Positions 60,622 through 64,000 of a DNA stretch of 64,000 nt are shown here, in pieces. Both the position numbers and the translations under genes were made by a program. The notes below the pieces were generated by a model. It was given only the letters and a program-made list of their open reading frames with translations. It was not told the origin of the DNA and ran no database searches. Position 1 is the stretch's first letter, and every line of letters begins with the position of its first letter. The stretch comes from an uncultured Helicobacter sp. (GTDB lineage Bacteria > Campylobacterota > Campylobacteria > Campylobacterales > Helicobacteraceae): NCBI GenBank assembly GCA_944326445.1, contig CALVDZ010000001.1:200164-264163 (forward strand), read 5' to 3'.

Positions 60622-61343
60622 TGTTTTGCTCCCATATATAGCGTGGCGACATTGGCACTATAGCCTTTGAGGTGGAGGGTGCGCATACCGCACTCTTTCA
60701 TAAGCTCCTCTAGCTCGCTCACACTCACAAAATTTTGCATTGATTGGGGCAGATAGCGATAGGCTTTGAGGTTTGAGGAGATGAGCCCACCCACAAACGG
60801 CAGAATCTTAGCCGTATAAAAGCCCATAAGTTTTTGCAGTAGCGTTGTGTTTTGGGGCTTGAAAAACTCCAAAATCACGATAATCCCGCCGGGCTTTAGC
60901 ACACGCACAAACTCATCAAGTGCCTGCTTGTATTCTAGGACATTGCGCAGTCCAAAAGAGATGGAGAGGATATCAATGCTTGCATTCCCAAAGGGCAGGG
61001 CTTTTGCCTCACCTTTTAGCAGCTCGATTTTTGGAGTGCTAAAAGCGCGTAGCTTTTCGTGCGCGACTTTGAGCATTTCTTGGGAGGGATCGTAGCCATA
61101 GATTTGCCCTATATGCGCATTTTGGGGGGCGTTGTGAATCCACGCAGTGATCATATCGCCACTCCCACACGCAATGTCGGCTATCACGATGTTTTGGGGG
61201 TTTTGGAGCTCTTTAAAGGCGAGGCGGCAGGCTTCCCTGCGCCACGCTTTGTCAATCCCTAAGCTCATCGCGCGATTTGCCATATCGTATTTGGGCGCGA
61301 TGGAATCAAACATATCGATAATCTGGCGTTGCTTATCCTGCAT
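60618..61343 (-). CDS. ubiE: Demethylmenaquinone/ubiquinone methyltransferase
   Basis: 241 residues. SAM-dependent C-methylation in menaquinone synthesis. Motifs: MFDSIAPKYDMANRAMSLGID near residue 10, SAM loop IADIACGSGDMITAWI near residue 55, FGLRNVLEYKQAL near residue 130, and the C-terminal SANVATLYMGAKQ. ATG at 61343 begins 3 bases after the argH stop, so argH-ubiE-EpsG are probably co-transcribed. With menaquinone as the respiratory quinone of this phylum, MenG/UbiE is the expected name. Confidence 0.93.
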   Translation of the reverse strand: MQDKQRQIIDMFDSIAPKYDMANRAMSLGIDKAWRREACRLAFKELQNPQNIVIADIACGSGDMITAWIHNAPQNAHIGQIYGYDPSQEMLKVAHEKLRAFSTPKIELLKGEAKALPFGNASIDILSISFGLRNVLEYKQALDEFVRVLKPGGIIVILEFFKPQNTTLLQKLMGFYTAKILPFVGGLISSNLKAYRYLPQSMQNFVSVSELEELMKECGMRTLHLKGYSANVATLYMGAKQ

Positions 61344-61346
61344 AGC

Positions 61347-62744
61347 TCACTCCATAGCCTCTTTTGCCCGCGTGATAAACGCCTCAAGGCTCTCAATCTG
61401 CTCAATGGTGCGCACGCTCGCAGTCCCGCCTAGGGAGTTGCGCGCTTGCATACTAGATTCTATACTAAGCACCGCGCTCGCGCCCTCTTTGATACGCGAA
61501 TCTATGCTTTGGAGCTCTTCTTGGGTGAGTGTGCTGATATCTACGCCCTTTTTTTCTGCATACGCCACGACTTTGCCCGTGATATGGTGTGAATCCCTAA
61601 AGGGCACCCCGCACTCACGCACCAAAAAATCCGCCAAATCCGTGGCACTCAAATGCCCAACCATCGCCATTTTGCGCATATTCTCGGCGTTAAAGTGCGC
61701 GGTGGCGAGGCACTCCCGCAGAATCTCTAGCGAGATTTGTGCGGTGCGCACGCTATCAAACACGCTTTCTTTGTCCTCTTGCGTGTCTTTATTATAAGCA
61801 AGGGGGAGGGATTTCATCACGCTTAGGAGTGCCATAAGATTGCCAAAGCTCCTCCCGCTTTTCCCGCGCAGCAGCTCGGGGACATCGGGATTTTTCTTTT
61901 GCGGCATAATCGAGCTGCCCGTGCTATAGCTATCTGAAAGCGTGATGAACCCAAACTCCGCGCTACTCCAGAGCACGAGCTCCTCGCTGATACGCGAGAT
62001 ATGCATCATCAGCATCGCGATATCATAGAGCAAATCCAGCGCGAAGTCCCTATCGCTCACAGAATCCATCGCATTGAGCGTGGGTGCGCGAAATCCTAGC
62101 TCACGCGCCAAAAAATCCCTGTCGTTGCCATAAGGCGTGCCCGCGAGCGCGCCAGAGCCTAGCGGGCAGAGGTTGTTGCGCTCTAAGCTATCTTGGAATC
62201 TCTGCACATCACGCTGCAGGGAGCAGCACCACGCCACGATATGGAAGCCTAGATTCACAGGTTGGGCGTGCTGGAGGTGTGTCATACCGGGCATAATCGT
62301 GTGTGTGTGCTCGCGCGCGATATGGAGCAAAGTCTGCATAAGCTCTAAGATAGCGCGCGTGATGGAGGCGTTTACCCTAAGGGTAAAAAGCCGAAAATCT
62401 AGCGCGACTTGATCGTTCCTACTGCGCGCGGTGTGGAGCTTTTTGCCACTCTCGCCAATGAGTTGGGTGAGCTTAGATTCTATCGCCATATGGATATCCT
62501 CATCACTATTGCTAAATACAAACTGATTAGATTCTATCATCGCCGCGATTTGCTCCAAGCCACCTAGGATAGAATCTAGCTCGCTATGGCTTAAAACCCC
62601 AATCTTTGCAAGCATTTTGGCGTGGGCTTTGGATCCCTGTATGTCCTCGCGCCACAGCTGCCAATCAAAGCCAATGGAGGCGTTAAAGTCCTCCAAAAGC
62701 TTGCTAGATTCACTCTCAAATCGCCCGCTCCACAACTTCGCCAT
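61347..62744 (-). CDS. argH: Argininosuccinate lyase
   Basis: 465 residues, standard length. Splits argininosuccinate into arginine and fumarate. Starts [10 protein letters not shown]; the [17 protein letters not shown] region is near residue 105, [12 protein letters not shown] near residue 157, and the fumarase-superfamily signature [21 protein letters not shown] near residue 276. ATG at 62744 with AGGAGTGTGCA. Absent from H. pylori, which supports a different species. Confidence 0.97.
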   Translation of the reverse strand: MAKLWSGRFESESSKLLEDFNASIGFDWQLWREDIQGSKAHAKMLAKIGVLSHSELDSILGGLEQIAAMIESNQFVFSNSDEDIHMAIESKLTQLIGESGKKLHTARSRNDQVALDFRLFTLRVNASITRAILELMQTLLHIAREHTHTIMPGMTHLQHAQPVNLGFHIVAWCCSLQRDVQRFQDSLERNNLCPLGSGALAGTPYGNDRDFLARELGFRAPTLNAMDSVSDRDFALDLLYDIAMLMMHISRISEELVLWSSAEFGFITLSDSYSTGSSIMPQKKNPDVPELLRGKSGRSFGNLMALLSVMKSLPLAYNKDTQEDKESVFDSVRTAQISLEILRECLATAHFNAENMRKMAMVGHLSATDLADFLVRECGVPFRDSHHITGKVVAYAEKKGVDISTLTQEELQSIDSRIKEGASAVLSIESSMQARNSLGGTASVRTIEQIESLEAFITRAKEAME

Positions 62745-62753
62745 TGCACACTC

Positions 62754-63200
62754 CTAAAAGGGCTTTATCACGACAAAAATCACAATCGCAATGAGGCAGA
62801 TTGTGGGGAATTCATTGTAAATTCTAAAAAATTTGCCACTTCTTTGGCAGCCTCCATCACCTAGTGCCTTGACAAAATACCCGCACAAAAAGTGATACAC
62901 AACAAGCAGCACCACAAACAAAAGCTTAGCGTGAAACCACCCGCCATCGCGGAAAATCCCTGTGTTTGCTAGAATGAGTGCCACGCCGCTAAGGATAGTG
63001 AGCACAAAGGCTGGCATACCGATATAGACATACAATCGCCGCTCTTGGAGCTTGACAATGGCGATGAAGTCTTGGTTGTCTTTATTTTCGGCGTGATAGA
63101 CAAAAAGCCGCGGGAGATAAAAAAGCATCGCCATCCACGAGATGAGCGCGACTAAATGCAGGGCTTTGAACCCCAAATAATGCGTGGCAAAAAATTCCAT
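62754..63200 (-). CDS. hemJ: HemJ-type protoporphyrinogen oxidase
   Basis: 148 residues and four membrane helices. HLVALISWMAMLFYLPRLFVYHAE near residue 15 is the HemJ (UPF0093) signature with its conserved histidine; EFPTICLIAIVIFVVIKPF closes the protein. HemJ oxidises protoporphyrinogen IX in haem synthesis in bacteria that lack HemG/HemY. ATG at 63200 with AAGGAGCCAAA upstream; 9 bases before argH. Confidence 0.9.
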   Translation of the reverse strand: MEFFATHYLGFKALHLVALISWMAMLFYLPRLFVYHAENKDNQDFIAIVKLQERRLYVYIGMPAFVLTILSGVALILANTGIFRDGGWFHAKLLFVVLLVVYHFLCGYFVKALGDGGCQRSGKFFRIYNEFPTICLIAIVIFVVIKPF

Positions 63201-63223
63201 TTTGGCTCCTTAAAAAAGCGGTA

Positions 63224-64000
63224 TTATAACTTATTTTTGAATGTCTCTAGTGCTTTTTGTGTCCCTTGGCACAAAATTTCTACGCCAGATTCCCTAAAGT
63301 CCTGTTTGACAATCGTGAGGGATAGGCTCTTGGCGAGATATTCTGCTCTAGAGAAGTGCGCATAGGGGACAAAAAGCGCGATGGTGTGCTGCTGCGTGAA
63401 GGGAATGAGGGCGTGCGTGGCTTTGGCATTGGCTATCGCGTCGTGTGTGGCGGCGGTGTAGGCGCGCACCAATCCCCCCACTCCCAGCAGCGTGCCCCCA
63501 AAATACCGCACGACTACGCAGGCTACATTGATGAGTTTCTCGCCCCTTAGGACATTGAGGCAGGGCACGCCCGAGCTGCCCTTTGGCTCGCCATCATCGC
63601 TAGAGGATTCTAGGATTTGGTAGCTAGGTTGCTTGGTGCTCTCATCGTGTGTGGGGTTGGTTTTTGCGCTCCTTAGGTGTGTTGATGATTTTTTAGAATC
63701 TCGCTTTTTGTTTGTTGGATTGTGCTTTTTGGTGTTTGTGGATTGTGTGAGGGTTTTGGAATCTGTGGAGCTAGATTCTGAATCTAACTCCAAAACCTTG
63801 AATCTAGGTTCTACGCCGCTTGGGCTTTGCCTTTGTTCATTGTTTAGAATCTCTTTAGATTCTGTAATTACTTTAGAATCTGTTGGACTAGATTCTGTAA
63901 ATGTCTTAGATTCTGTGCTTCCCAGATTCTCCGCCTTAGATTCTGAATCTGCTTTGGATTCTGTAGATTCTAAGTTTCTTAGAGTCGTGTTCTCACGAAT
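63224..64000 (-). CDS. YigZ/IMPACT-family protein with long low-complexity insert, 5' end outside window
   Basis: The frame is open to the right edge (259 codons here); the true start lies beyond 64000. Conserved core: SSDDGEPKGSSGVPCLNVL, VACVVVRYFGGTLLGVGGLVRAYTAA and FRESGVEILCQGT. In normal YigZ the DDGEP segment follows the first 70 residues at once. Here at least 140 residues of Ser/Thr/Glu/Asp/Lys repeats (TESKTFTESSPTDSK, then KKRDSKKSSTHLR) stand before it, encoded largely by AGAATCT words and matching the non-coding repeat at 1727-1915. The TTG at 63793 sometimes chosen as start is inside this insert. Confidence 0.75.
   Translation of the reverse strand: MRENTTLRNLESTESKADSESKAENLGSTESKTFTESSPTDSKVITESKEILNNEQRQSPSGVEPRFKVLELDSESSSTDSKTLTQSTNTKKHNPTNKKRDSKKSSTHLRSAKTNPTHDESTKQPSYQILESSSDDGEPKGSSGVPCLNVLRGEKLINVACVVVRYFGGTLLGVGGLVRAYTAATHDAIANAKATHALIPFTQQHTIALFVPYAHFSRAEYLAKSLSLTIVKQDFRESGVEILCQGTQKALETFKNKL

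Noticed and set aside
1..64000. tRNA, rRNA genes and complete insertion sequences
   Set aside because: I looked for T-loop motifs, rRNA signatures and transposases on both strands and saw none; a tRNAscan/Infernal run would be decisive.

Overview
The window looks like the chromosome of a non-pylori, probably enterohepatic, Helicobacter (Campylobacterota). The evidence is hobA (known only from this phylum), short HolB and long FolP proteins, and Helicobacter-type gene orders: lysC-hobA-holB-folP, HP0175-like PPIase-fba-efp, rpmH-rnpA-yidD-yidC-jag-mnmE, and flhA beside a DHH phosphoesterase. Promoters are of the TATAAT/TACAAT -10 type, and poly-G/C tracts sit in surface-glycan genes. A selenocysteine formate dehydrogenase and argH separate it from H. 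pylori. I saw no rRNA, tRNA, CRISPR array or complete insertion sequence.

Layout. 1-1529: 3' part of a dynamin-like GTPase gene, then a repeat-rich gap. 2338-8645: a small membrane protein (minus), then lysC, hobA, holB, folP, an unknown helical protein and xseA. 8646-12934: ttcA (minus) and the PPIase-fba-efp group, flanked by two inverted copies of a hairpin-rich repeat. 12935-14178: a phase-variable PP-loop ATPase gene, OFF as read. 14374-22005: formate dehydrogenase cluster (ferredoxin protein, TorD-like chaperone, small Tat protein, selenocysteine FdhA, FdhB, FdhC). 22614-25146: radical SAM protein (minus), smpB, exbB, exbD. 25730-28443: a ZorA/ZorB-like motor pair without recognisable Zorya effectors. 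28506-33593: rpmH to mnmE. 33661-34192: a RelBE/ParE-type toxin-antitoxin pair. 34341-39903: a split GMP synthetase whose halves enclose a GNAT-Tag-GNAT fusion gene and a DpnII-like restriction-modification pair. 39907-42225: decayed AT-rich genes resembling a ruined defence island. 42315-50728: heptose and glycosyltransferase surface-glycan locus on the minus strand, with five poly-G tracts. 50823-64000: mostly housekeeping genes on the minus strand (pgk, hinT, antiporter, purN, DHH, flhA, PHP phosphatase, EpsG-like protein, ubiE, argH, hemJ, yigZ).

The most striking feature is a set of interspersed repeats. (1) Six imperfect palindromes of 100-124 bp share one architecture: terminal inverted repeat, inner stems, and a five-base-pair core hairpin inside a TCA-stem-loop-stem-CTCC context. 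The stem sequences differ between copies but still pair. Four copies are intergenic; two lie inside open reading frames (guaA, where the element is exactly 123 bp and in frame, and the Tag fusion, at a domain junction). This resembles the Rickettsia palindromic elements in behaviour. (2) A hairpin cassette occurs in two long inverted copies and one fragment. (3) The word AGAATCT/AGATTCT is very dense everywhere; runs of it read as a Glu-Ser/Asp-Ser-rich peptide, which appears both in an intergenic gap and, in frame, inside yigZ at the right edge.

All similarity statements come from reading the sequence and from memory of the families; no database search was run.
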